Of a stretch of 22,643 nucleotides of DNA, positions 1-9,800 are shown in pieces. This stretch comes from Elysia marginata (Eukaryota; Mollusca; Gastropoda; Plakobranchidae): positions 340,469-363,111 of the forward strand of contig BMAT01007787.1 of the NCBI GenBank assembly GCA_019649035.1, given 5' to 3'. Position numbers and translations under genes: made by a program. How positions within the stretch are numbered: the first letter of the stretch is position 1; each line of letters starts with the position of its first letter. Under the pieces are notes generated by a model. It saw nothing but the letters and a program-made list of their open reading frames with translations. It searched no databases and had not been told where the DNA came from.

Positions 1-117
1 CTACTACTACTACTACTACTACTACTGCTGCTGCTGCTACTACTAGTATTACTACTAGTATTACTATTAGTATTACTACCACGACTGCTACAATAACAAC
101 AGCAACTACTACTACTG
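1..117. repeat. ACT/CTA-type trinucleotide microsatellite
   Basis: This is an imperfect array of CTA, CTG, TTA and ACA units running from the window edge, so its true left end is outside the window. Confidence 0.85.
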
Positions 118-718
118 AAAAACAAGTAACCATCTCACCCCTCTGTTCCAAATCTTGCTGACTCTTGAGGCGTAGAGTCCACAAACTTCAGCGTCACAGA
201 AGACAACAAAACGTACAAAAACATCCTGGGATCCATCTTCTAATCCGACGAAAGGTTTATGGTAGTTTACTTAAAACAATTATATTAAATTGAAGTGTGT
301 TTAAACATTCCTCGTTGATGGTGATAGATCTTAAATTTGTTGGTGCTACTTTGATGGGATCTCAGTTTGAAAAATTATCTGGATGTTATTTTGCTTCAAA
401 TTTTTTTTTATTAATCAGCCGTCAAAGTCAAATTTTGAGGTCTAATTTCCAGCTCTTTCTTCTACAATTGATTATTTTTTACAGATTCGAACGAACCAAC
501 CAATTATTTATCTGTATTTCCCACTAAGATTTTTAGAATACTCGTAAAGATCTAGCTTTATCTGTTCGGTTAAATATTTGAGCATCATATGAAGAAAAAA
601 AAGTTTCCTATCAATAACCTCAGGAAAGTTGTTGCCTACACCACCTTTCACGGCCAAAATGTGAGAAGTGATTGTGACATATCCCTGGTCTTTGCTCAAG
701 AGGTGTATGAGATATATA
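118..718. other. Unassigned DNA
   Basis: AT-rich, with only short open frames and no recognisable protein or repeat family. Confidence 0.5.
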
Positions 719-735
719 TTCTCTCTCTCTCTCTC

Positions 736-783
<48 letters not shown>
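719..783. repeat. CT dinucleotide microsatellite
   Basis: About 32 CT units with a CCCT interruption near 745. It creates long Leu/Ser and Arg/Glu reading frames on the two strands that are not genes. Confidence 0.95.
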
Positions 784-785
<2 letters not shown>

Positions 786-2215
786 CGCATCTTTTTCTTT
801 CAGCCACGCACTCATTCTTCATCTTTATGCTGTTGTCTCGTTCTCTTACAGTCTCTCTCAATATTTTTCCATTTCTCTTGACCACCCCCGCTCTATCCAG
901 CTGCCCTCTATGAGACTCAAGTGTAGTATCAGATTTCATCTTGGAAGAAAGTGCTACTCTTGTTCTTTATCATTGGCCCGATCGCAGGAAAAAATATCTT
1001 GCCGAATCTGTAGGATTGACACAGCGCAACTTATAGCGATTGGCCTAGGTCACCGTACTCAAAAGGCCTGTCAGTCGAAATGTAAATAAAATTGCGCTTG
1101 AGAGTTCTAATGATCTATCTATTTTAAGTTCTTAGTATAGTTAGGGCACATGAGAACTCAACTAGTGCTTTCATGTTATGGGCCGGTCCAAAACAAAGTT
1201 ACATACAAAATATGGGGAATATGATATCTACTCATTTTAGAGTACTCGGCCTGTCCTACGGCGGCGCGATTGGCCAAACCATCAGAATATACTGGTGTCC
1301 AAAATAAAGTGTATACCCTCTTTTAAACGGCATACAGACACGGCAGGATGAAAAACTGTAAAAAGCTTTGGGTTTCAATAAAGATGATTTCATTACGGAT
1401 TAAAGCAAAGTAAAACAGTGCATATAATTGAGGATTTTGTACTTTGAATCCTTATTTTTTAACCATGAGTCAAATTTTCAAAATCTGAATAAGCTTATCG
1501 TAATTACCTTTATGATAAAATGCCCGTTTCTCCTCTAATTTACTTCTGATGGGCTCTTAACTGTCACATTTAATATCTCAAATGATTTCCTGCTGCGTTC
1601 ATTACACAGATGCACTTCCTTCTCGTAGCAATAACAAGGCTAGAGCAAGAAAGAATAATAATTATAATGATGACAATGATGACGATGATGACGGTGAGAT
1701 GATGAAGGTGATGACAATAATAGCTCCTTTTACACTAAGACGAAATCTCAACAAATACTAAAGCAATTTCTCTTTCATACCTAATACAATCAAGACGCAT
1801 CAGATAAAATGTAATTATAAAAAAGGCACTCTATGAGCATGACTCAACATAACAATGTTAAACCAAGTTGTACACTGTTCTAAATTAGTGGTCATGAAAT
1901 GAATTTTCAAAAAGATAACTTTTCAGTCATTTTTTAAATGCAAAAACAGGTTTGGAGTCTTGGATTGACACAATTTAGCTGTTTCAAACAACTGGGCCCT
2001 GGAAAGGGATAGCTCTTTCTCCGTATGTTTTTAACTTTGTTCTGTGTTTTGTTAACGAGGCTTTTCCTCTCTGATATTAAATTCCTGATGGAAGTCTAGG
2101 GTATAATTATATTACTCTAATAGGTTAGAAAAATGGACAATTCAAACACTAGAAACAATTGATGCTACTTTATATTCGATGCGGTTTTTAGCTTGTAGTC
2201 AGTTTAGCTCTTTTA
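784..2215. other. Unassigned DNA
   Basis: Apart from the 1651-1723 microsatellite, only unrecognised AT-rich sequence is visible. Two similar words (GGTCCAAAACAAAGTTACAT near 1186 and TGTCCAAAATAAAGTGTATA near 1296) hint at a small local duplication. Confidence 0.4.
1651..1723. repeat. ATG/GAT-rich imperfect microsatellite
   Basis: Degenerate run of ATA, ATG, ACG and GTG units. Confidence 0.7.
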
Positions 2216-2490
2216 ATGGGGCTGTTCCATAGCAAACCTCTCTAGAGTGTAAAAATGAAAAAGTACCCTTCAACGAGCTCTTTTGTGAGGTATTAGAGAC
2301 CTTTAGCACACGCACCGTGTCTCACTACGCGTACGTGAAAATCGGGAAAGCAGATTGAGGAAACTATAAAAATAATGAAACCAGTTTCTAAAAATAGACG
2401 CCACAGACGTTCGCGTCATACTCACGTCTTGTTGCTTAAAGTCTGTATTGAGTTCAGCAGAAAAACTCGGTGCTGAATCTAAGTTTAGAG
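2216..2490 (+). repeat. Dispersed repeat X, copy 1
   Basis: 2216-2255 matches the reverse complement of 8102-8141 at 34 of 40 positions. Looser similarity continues to about 2291 (CGAGCTCTTTTGTGAG against CGAGATTTTCTGTGAG), and GGTGCTGAATCTAAG near 2471-2485 has a counterpart near 8028-8041. It probably belongs to a non-autonomous transposon family; ends and class are not determined. Confidence 0.5.
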
Positions 2491-4449
2491 TGTAGATTTT
2501 TAATTTAGATTATTTATACGTTTATCTATAATTTTACTCGAGAAACCTTTGTATCATGAAAAAGACACTTTTGTTAACATAATTTAATAAAACATAATCA
2601 GTATCTACTATAAAGTAGCTAGAATCTTAGTGTTTCGCTTCTCTTCGGCTAAAGACTTTTTAGCGAGCAATTAATAAATTGAGAAAAAAAATACGATTTT
2701 CAATTTCGTTTTAGATCAGTAATAACAATAGATCCATTTTGTCGAGCAAGATATGCTTGTACACAAAAAGTCAAGACTAAGATCTAAATTTCAACCTATA
2801 CCTGACAAATTTAATAGCGATAGAACCAGGCTCAGCTACTCTAGATAACACTGCAGTAGACCAAGGCTCAGTGCTCAGCTGTAGATATTGCAAACCATCC
2901 TCTGAAACAAGGAAGAGGAACCAAAAAAATACAACAGAGTATTGAGTAGAAAATAAGGGTGAGATAGGTATAAATTTTAGTGTAGGATAAAGAGGAGGGA
3001 AAAAAGGCAATGAAGTGAATAAACGAAGAAAAGGCGAAGGGTGTAAAGCCCATGACAGTTTATGGTGGGAAGAGGATGAGCCTACTGAAAGAAGAAGGCA
3101 AATTGATTATTTATTTTGAGAAAAGATGTCACAGTGTCTGCTGGTTCATAGTTTAAAAAATAGACCTTACGCGTATTTTATCAAATCAGAATTTCCGGCA
3201 CCCTAGATCTAGATTTAGCGCTTGTGAAAAATAAAGCGATTTGGCGTGTCTAAAAGCAGTCGGCTGTAGCCTGCCTAGATCAGTAGATGTCTCAATCTAC
3301 AGGGTGAAAATCCTCATACCGTATTAAAAAAGAAATTGTCCTGGCTTTCGGTTGCTACAACCAGCGACATGTTAGCTTGCTTCGTCAGTGCAAAACAACT
3401 TTGGCATTTTAAAGAACAATAGCAATTATAACGATTTTAGATCGAAATCAACCATTTTAAATTTCCAAAATAGCTAGGTTAAACAAAAAAAACAACTTTT
3501 CATTTGAAAGGAAGGCTACATTTGCGTTCTGAGAGGTAATTGCTAACATTGATGTCCCTCTTTTAGTTAGACAAAGTTTAGCCGCTGGTTCTCCATAGCA
3601 ATCTAGATAGTGACAAATCTGTGGGTCGTAGAAATGATGGTAATAACAAATTTAGTACATATTTTTCTCTAAGTGGTAATTAATTATACATTATCATTGC
3701 CTCGTTGTTATGTTGTCATAGAGAATAAAGAAGGAGATAGAACAATACATCACTGAGGCGACGACATGTTGTGACTCATCATAATGGCATCATTGCTATA
3801 TCAATGGCAACAAAATGTACAGTGCACGCAAGTCCCTGCCATCATGTACATTTTTTTCTTTTAAAATGGTATTACACGATTACCAACATTTCTGGTAGAC
3901 AAAAAATCGCAACAATCGTTGTATAATAGGCAGCATTATCCACTCACCCAAATAAAAGGAAAGAACAGATGGTCGCAGTTTTCCACCACTGAAGGCAGTC
4001 TCAAAATAACATATTTGTATGACCCTGTTAAAGTCACCCGAATGGAAATTTTTCTGAAGCAAAATAGGCAATCAAGGCCTATAATATCCTTTATATTTTA
4101 AGAGAATCATCTCGCTATAAGTTTATTTTCAATGAAAAAAATTATTTATAGCTATAAAAATATGCATTCCGTTTCAAACGCTTTGTTTCGTTGTTTTTTT
4201 TAATACTTTTCCTTTCTTATTGATACAATTAAGTCTAAAAAGTTTTTTCTTCAACGAGGACTGTTTTCCATGTGTAAGGTCATAACAGTATAACTTAATT
4301 GAGTATCGACGTTTACTCAGTTGTCCTAAATAGTGTGATAATGTCTTGTGTAATTTGGTGTAACTCACTTTTTTAATCTTAACCCGATCAAAAGAGTTTG
4401 TCGCTCATCTACGAAACTGGCTAGTTTTAAGGTAAAAATATAGAGGTGG
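2491..4449. other. Unassigned DNA
   Basis: No gene was recognised; open frames on both strands are short and lack known motifs. It includes one AGATCTAGAT motif at about 3205. Confidence 0.45.
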
Positions 4450-4840
4450 GAGGTGACATCTTGCCTCTTTCAAGAAAAATGTCTAGTGAAAAGCTAGTAT
4501 ACCAAGCAACCGTTTTAGAAACAAACACCAACAAAATGGACACCTACATATGCATAACAGAGAACACATTCAAAACGCGGTTCAACCAGCATTATAAATG
4601 TTAAGCTTTAGGCTACATCACAGGAAGTCGGCCACGTATGGGAACTAAAAGAATATAAATAAAAAAGACTTTAAATTTTCTTGGGAAATTATAGAAAAGT
4701 CAAAGGCGTACTCCACAAAAACAAAACAAAAATGTAACTTGTGCCTTTCAGAAAATTACTTCATTTTAGCAAAGAAGCCAACTCTAAACAAAAGAAAGGA
4801 AATTTTGTCAACATTATGTACAGTAAAAAGTATTTACTGA
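4450..4840 (+). mobile_element. GIY-YIG retroelement remnant, C-terminal module
   Basis: This is a decayed fossil with several breaks. It shows TSCLFQEKCLV, VYQATVLETNT, ENTFKTRFNQHYKC, then FSWEIIEKSKAYSTKTK, CNLCLSENYFILAKK and LNKRKEILSTLC. It overlaps the intron 2 remnant across the VYQATV to FKTRxxQH stretch and continues further toward the C terminus, so both derive from the same element type (probably Penelope-like). No reverse transcriptase was recognised upstream of it. Confidence 0.6.
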
Positions 4841-6480
4841 CAAATGCAAAAGAATTGAAGCAAATTAACGACGGCGTAGACGAGCATGACGGGGGAACGG
4901 AATAGAATCAGTTGCCTGATGATGCGCCTACCAATCGAATGGCGAGAAACACGGTGTCGCATAAAAAAAGGTAGGATTAGGCTACAATGTTTACAAAAGC
5001 TCCTTATACAAGTTGAGCACTATATTTCATGTCATAAAAACCTAGAATATATATATAAATGTATGTTAGCGGATGGCCGTAATAAGCAAGTTTTATGTTT
5101 ACCTAAAACTGTGTTTTGAAATACTGGCAGTTGATTGCTTTATCAAAAATAGAACGGACCCAGTCTTTTACGCTTTATAGTAGTTATATTTACTTTGCCC
5201 CATACTATTCTAACCTTGTTAGTTGCATGTCGGAGAGAAAGATAGAAAGAGAGGAAAGCATGAGGTCTAACCCTCTTCTCCCTCTTTCCCACTCTCCTAA
5301 GTTTAAATTTAAGTTTTAGCGTGAGATTAGAAATCTCTTTGATGGTTTGTCTCTCTGGTCAGAATGGTACCCTAAGCAGCTGAGGTAGAGAGAGAAAGGG
5401 GAGCAATTGATTACCGGTATACGCAGTGGAGATGTTTTACAGGGAAGGAAAGAGAAGGAGTGATTTTGACAAAGAGTGTGCAGGAGTCATTCAGACCACC
5501 TAGAGCACCTTACGAGCTTATTACAATATGGTCTTGATGACGTCATGTCCCGAAGTTGCAGCCGTGAAATTGTTGATTTGTATTGAAAACTGTAATCCAC
5601 GGTTGTGGCGAATACGTTGTCTGAATATTGTAAAATTATGACAGTATGGGTTCATAAAACCGTGTGTAGAATCTAGAGGGTACGCAGACTTTGCATTTTA
5701 TTCGCATCTTAACTTGTGTACAAACAAATAATAACTATTGTTAAATGGATTATCTTTCTAGTTCATCTGTACCAATAAAATTTCTAGGCACAAGCAAGGG
5801 CAAGTTTTTATGATAGCCATCCAATAATTTAGAAAAATTCCTCATTTCACGTTTGTATGACAGTTTAATGTATCCCAATAAGGTCCCGGGAAAACATGAC
5901 ATCAATGATAATTGATAATATTAGTGTTCAGTGTACATGTAAAATTATGTATTCGAGCGATTAACTATATATGGGTATGTCTAATAAACTCAAAGATGAC
6001 TAGCTTTGACTCAATAAACACTGCGCCATTGACTGAGGTAGTTTTTAGACAAAATGCCTTGCAAACATAAAGACACGTATCATAAATGCTGGAGAGAAGG
6101 ATAATGGTGGTCTGATATTTTTAAATACTTTTTAAACGGCAAACCTGGTAGGCTCTCCTCGACAACTTGACGGAAAAAAAAATAAAATAGACAAAGTGTT
6201 TGTCCATTATCACATTCGTATGACCATTAACAAGGTAAATTTCTCTGCCTAAAAAGATAACGCGCCTTCCACCTAAACTATGATGTCGTTGACATTTGGA
6301 ACGGTTAAGGCCAGCCATGTAAGGTCGCACGACCCATTATTCTTGTTTTTTCCACACATTCCTATGCACAGTCACTTAGGTCCAATCCATACATTCACTA
6401 GTAAGCTTAACATGTTATGCAGGGCAGATTTACAAGACCTTTATCACAAATTTATGCCAGGATGAAACGATGTTTGTGCC
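4841..6480. other. Unassigned DNA upstream of the CUB promoter
   Basis: There are short purine-rich patches (5229-5262, 5380-5470) and a CRE-like palindrome. No coding sequence was recognised. Confidence 0.45.
5537..5546. promoter_or_regulatory. Palindromic CRE-like site
   Basis: ATGACGTCAT is a perfect CREB/ATF-type palindrome about 1 kb upstream of the CUB gene TATA box. A single site by chance is possible. Confidence 0.2.
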
Positions 6481-6530
6481 CACAAGATTGCGTTGAATCA
6501 CTCGACTACTTGATTTAAAAGAACAAAAAC

Positions 6531-6538
6531 TATAAAAG
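6531..6538 (+). promoter_or_regulatory. TATA box of the CUB gene
   Basis: TATAAAAG is followed by GC. Transcription would be expected to start roughly 25-32 bp downstream, near 6557-6563, leaving a 5' UTR of about 65 nt before the ATG at 6625. No other strong TATA element lies close upstream of this start codon. Confidence 0.65.
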
Positions 6539-6624
6539 GCTGCACACAAACACAAAAGCGGAACTTATGCTTTAAATTCCCACATCTCCTCACAACCAAC
6601 GTTGCCAGGCGTCTACAAAATACA

Positions 6625-6691
6625 ATGATGGAAACATCGATCCTCAAACTGATCGCTTTTTGCCTCGTCCTGGGAGTTTCTCTCGCTCAAG
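6625..6691 (+). CDS. Exon 1 coding part: signal peptide
   Basis: Two in-frame ATGs (6625 and 6628) open a 22-codon stretch encoding a short polar start, then a hydrophobic core (LIAFCLVLGVSLA) and a probable cleavage site after Ala21. The last base, G6691, is the first base of a split codon, followed by the donor GTATAG. It joins AT at 8798-8799 to give Asp23. I chose the first ATG because it is the first start after the predicted transcription start; the second would shorten the protein by one residue. The exon is too short to be noticed as an ORF. Confidence 0.85.
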
Positions 6692-6806
6692 GTATAGTAA
6701 AGTTTCCTACTTTCAACATCAGCTGCTTTTAATCCACAGGAGTGCCAGAAGATTGTCATGCATAGGTCTAATGATTTTTACTGATAATTCTAATATCATC
6801 ACCACC

Positions 6807-6840
<34 letters not shown>

Positions 6841-9800
6841 TCATCACCATAACACTCTTAGTAGTCGTTGAAAACATCCACGTCATACCTATAAAGATAA
6901 TGATAAAGAGCGTTTTCAGTGCCTACTGTTCTTATGCTCTAAGTGCATTACGTGAGTTCCCCCAGAGCCCATTACCAACCAAATTACCAACTGAATCTAC
7001 AAGGCACAACAGATCATAAAGCGCATCATTTTAGCACAGTGAAAAGATCTTTTACTGCCCATAGCCGACTATTTATTTGATGCCTGAGTGCGGCGACGAA
7101 GAAATCAGTGTAAGTAGCCTTTTGTCAATAACTAAACGTTGACCTGCAGATCTAATGATTCGAACCAATCTTAGACCTTTCGGTCCGAAATCCGAGTGTC
7201 TAAAACTGGGCCATTGTAATTATTATCACTACCACCATAGGGGTTTGACACGCTAAGTTCGTAGCACAAAATTTTCACTCGATTATCAGTTTGCTTCATC
7301 AATTTTTTTAAAGTGATCGGACATTTATAAGATTCAGATCTATGACTGTGTGCGCTTGTATAAAAGTGGAGTCAGTTATACATGTTCTCAGATACGTTAA
7401 ATCCGGTCTTTATATTCATAAAGGTTGTGAGCAAATGGTTATAAGTTTTAATTATCCCATACTGGACCTTTATCCTTTACTAAATGTATAGACCAAGATC
7501 TAGTTTTACCATTTTTTCAAACCAACCCACCCTAATTCCTCGTAGGCTTCGACCCAAAGATTCTACCTTTGAACTCAATAACGTCTAGTAGATCAAGAAC
7601 AAATGGATTTAGGCTGCGATTTAGAGTTAACTTATTCTACATTTTTTTAATCTTCCCACAATGTATTTAAACCTGTCCTCGTGGCCAACGTTTATTTTCT
7701 TAGACAATTTAATGGTTTTGGATATAGAATTACAATTTTTAAAATTCCACGAAGTTGGGAAACGGATAAACCTCTAACAATTATTATACTGTGCCCTTAC
7801 GCACTCCGCATTTTTTTCCGCGACGTATAAAGGTCTACCTACATTATCGGTCTAACAGGGAACAAAAAGTACGGTCCACATTATTATTGGCGCAGAGCAT
7901 AGTGAGGTAGTTTATCATTGCTTTCCTCGCAGCTATTACTTACGCCATGTCTTAAAAGACCTCGCTACTCAATTATTGTTACGTAGGCATAGGAGAGCCA
8001 ATATAAATTGGACAATGGTGAGCATTAAGGTTTAGATTCAGCACTAGAGTTGTTCTTATAAACTAACTTTGCTCACAGAAAATCTCGCTTAGAGGTTCAA
8101 CATTTTACACACAAGAGAGGTTCGTCATGGAACAGCCCCATGATAGCGGTCTTCCCCCCGTATCGAGCCACTGCTCACCTACAGACTATAAATAGGTGTA
8201 TCTCAGATGAGGCCCAATCCATCTGATATCATTCTTTACTAGCACTGATATCACAGAGGACTATGTTAAATTAATTTATTTTATTTGATATTTTTGAGAG
8301 TTTTGTCTCATTACCTCTGGGAGAAAACCGGATTTGGGTCACATATCTTGTATGAAAGCCATTAGCGTTTCAAGGGTAAAATTTTGTTGCCACTTATGTC
8401 ATCACTTCCCTATTCTGTTTTGAATGTTACTGCATCGTGTTCTAGTGGTAGATGCTCGGCTTTCGGACCTACAGGTCTGAGGTTCGAGTCCTGCTTTCGA
8501 TAAGTCGACGTTTAGTCCTTGAGAAAGGCTATTGATTACATACATATTTTTCGCCTCTATCATACGTTAAAGGAGTATCCGACCATAGGTAGTGAAAGAT
8601 CTTGTCAGTATGCTAAAGTGATGCAATTTTCTCTTTTGCTGCTCCTCTTTGAGTTCAGAAAGTAATTTGGTTGGTAATGGCCTGTCCGGAAAACCATGTA
8701 AAGCGCTTAGAACATTTGAATGGATTAGGCGCTATATATAAACTCTCTTTACTTTACTTTTACCTCTTAAACCCCATGCTATCCCTGCGTTGACTAGATG
8801 TTACCTGTGGCGGAGCTCTAAGTGGCAGCTCAGGGACGGTCCAATCACCGAACTACCCAGACCGTTACCCGCACAATGCAAACTGTGTGTGGACTATCAC
8901 TACAGAACCTGGCACACAAGTTAGACTGACTTTTTCCAGTTTTCTATTGGAAAACAGTAACAACTGCTCGTATGACTCTCTTATGGTAAGTATGAACATC
9001 TATTTTGAATCAGATAAAAACAAGTACCGCCATTAGAAGAGATTTCCGATGAGCATGCAGGACCGGTAATATTCCCTTTTGTAGATTGTTACCTCGCCTA
9101 GATTTTGAGGGTTTGCATGTCCGGACAGCTATGTTATGCGGAGCTTGCTCTGGTGAGTAAAACGTGCCAAGCAGGTTGAGGGACAGAGGGAATTGATCTT
9201 ATCCTTTTCCAGCATTGTAAGAAAGGGAATAAACTAGAAATTAGATTGTGAACCGCGACATTGGATAACCAGGTTAGGTATGTTGAAAGAATAATAACCT
9301 ATCACGTAAAAATAAAATTATGTTACAGAAACAAGAGCAAGTTGAAACCATTCACATCTCTTTGGAGATGATGGCGCAAGAAAAACATGATTTTCAGCAA
9401 CCTACACCGCAGGAGAAATGTTAATTTTGGGGGGAAACGATGAAGAAGGACCAACCAGAAAAGGAGCAGTGATTAACAAATCAACACAAAAGATAATAAG
9501 GAATTGAGAGGCTCAAGAAACAAGAATTGTAATGGCATACTTTACAACCAGGAACAAAAAATAAAGAATATGAACACATATATGCGCCATCAAACGAGGC
9601 CACAAACGAAGAGAAAGATATATTTTATGACAGACTACAAGATAATTGTGGTTGATAAAGTTTTAAAGAAAATGTGAACATTGTTACAGGGGATCTCATT
9701 GGAAAGGCCAAAGTTGACAACAGAAACAGTGAAGAGATCATGATAATGCATGGACTAGGCAAAGCAAACGGTAACGGGGAAAGATTTATTTCTCGCGCTT

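Larger units (their letters stand above)
6692..8797 (+). other. Intron 1 of the CUB gene
   Basis: This 2106-bp phase-1 intron runs from donor GTATAG to acceptor CTAG. It contains an ACC/ATC microsatellite, a minus-strand SINE copy (about 6885-7222), unassigned sequence from 7230 to 8020, a dispersed repeat on the minus strand (8021-8141), and a plus-strand SINE whose 3' end lies only about 36 bp from exon 2. Confidence 0.8.

Noticed and set aside
508-1089. Long open frames on both strands across 508-1089 with poly-Leu/Ser and poly-Arg/Glu stretches
   Set aside because: They exist because the CT microsatellite has no stops; outside the repeat the peptides show no known motif.
6660-7019. 119-codon open frame overlapping exon 1
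   Set aside because: It is in a different frame from the signal peptide and runs through intron, microsatellite and antisense SINE sequence.
8430-8505. Functional tRNA-Gly gene
   Set aside because: A and B boxes are present but the arms do not pair fully, and the same head occurs in two other copies attached to a common body and tail, so it is a SINE head.
9083-9161. Possible CUB exon (reads GLHVRTAMLCGACSG before GTGAGT)
   Set aside because: It cannot join exon 2 in phase with a usable acceptor, and 13126-13290 supplies the same domain part in phase with the expected motifs.
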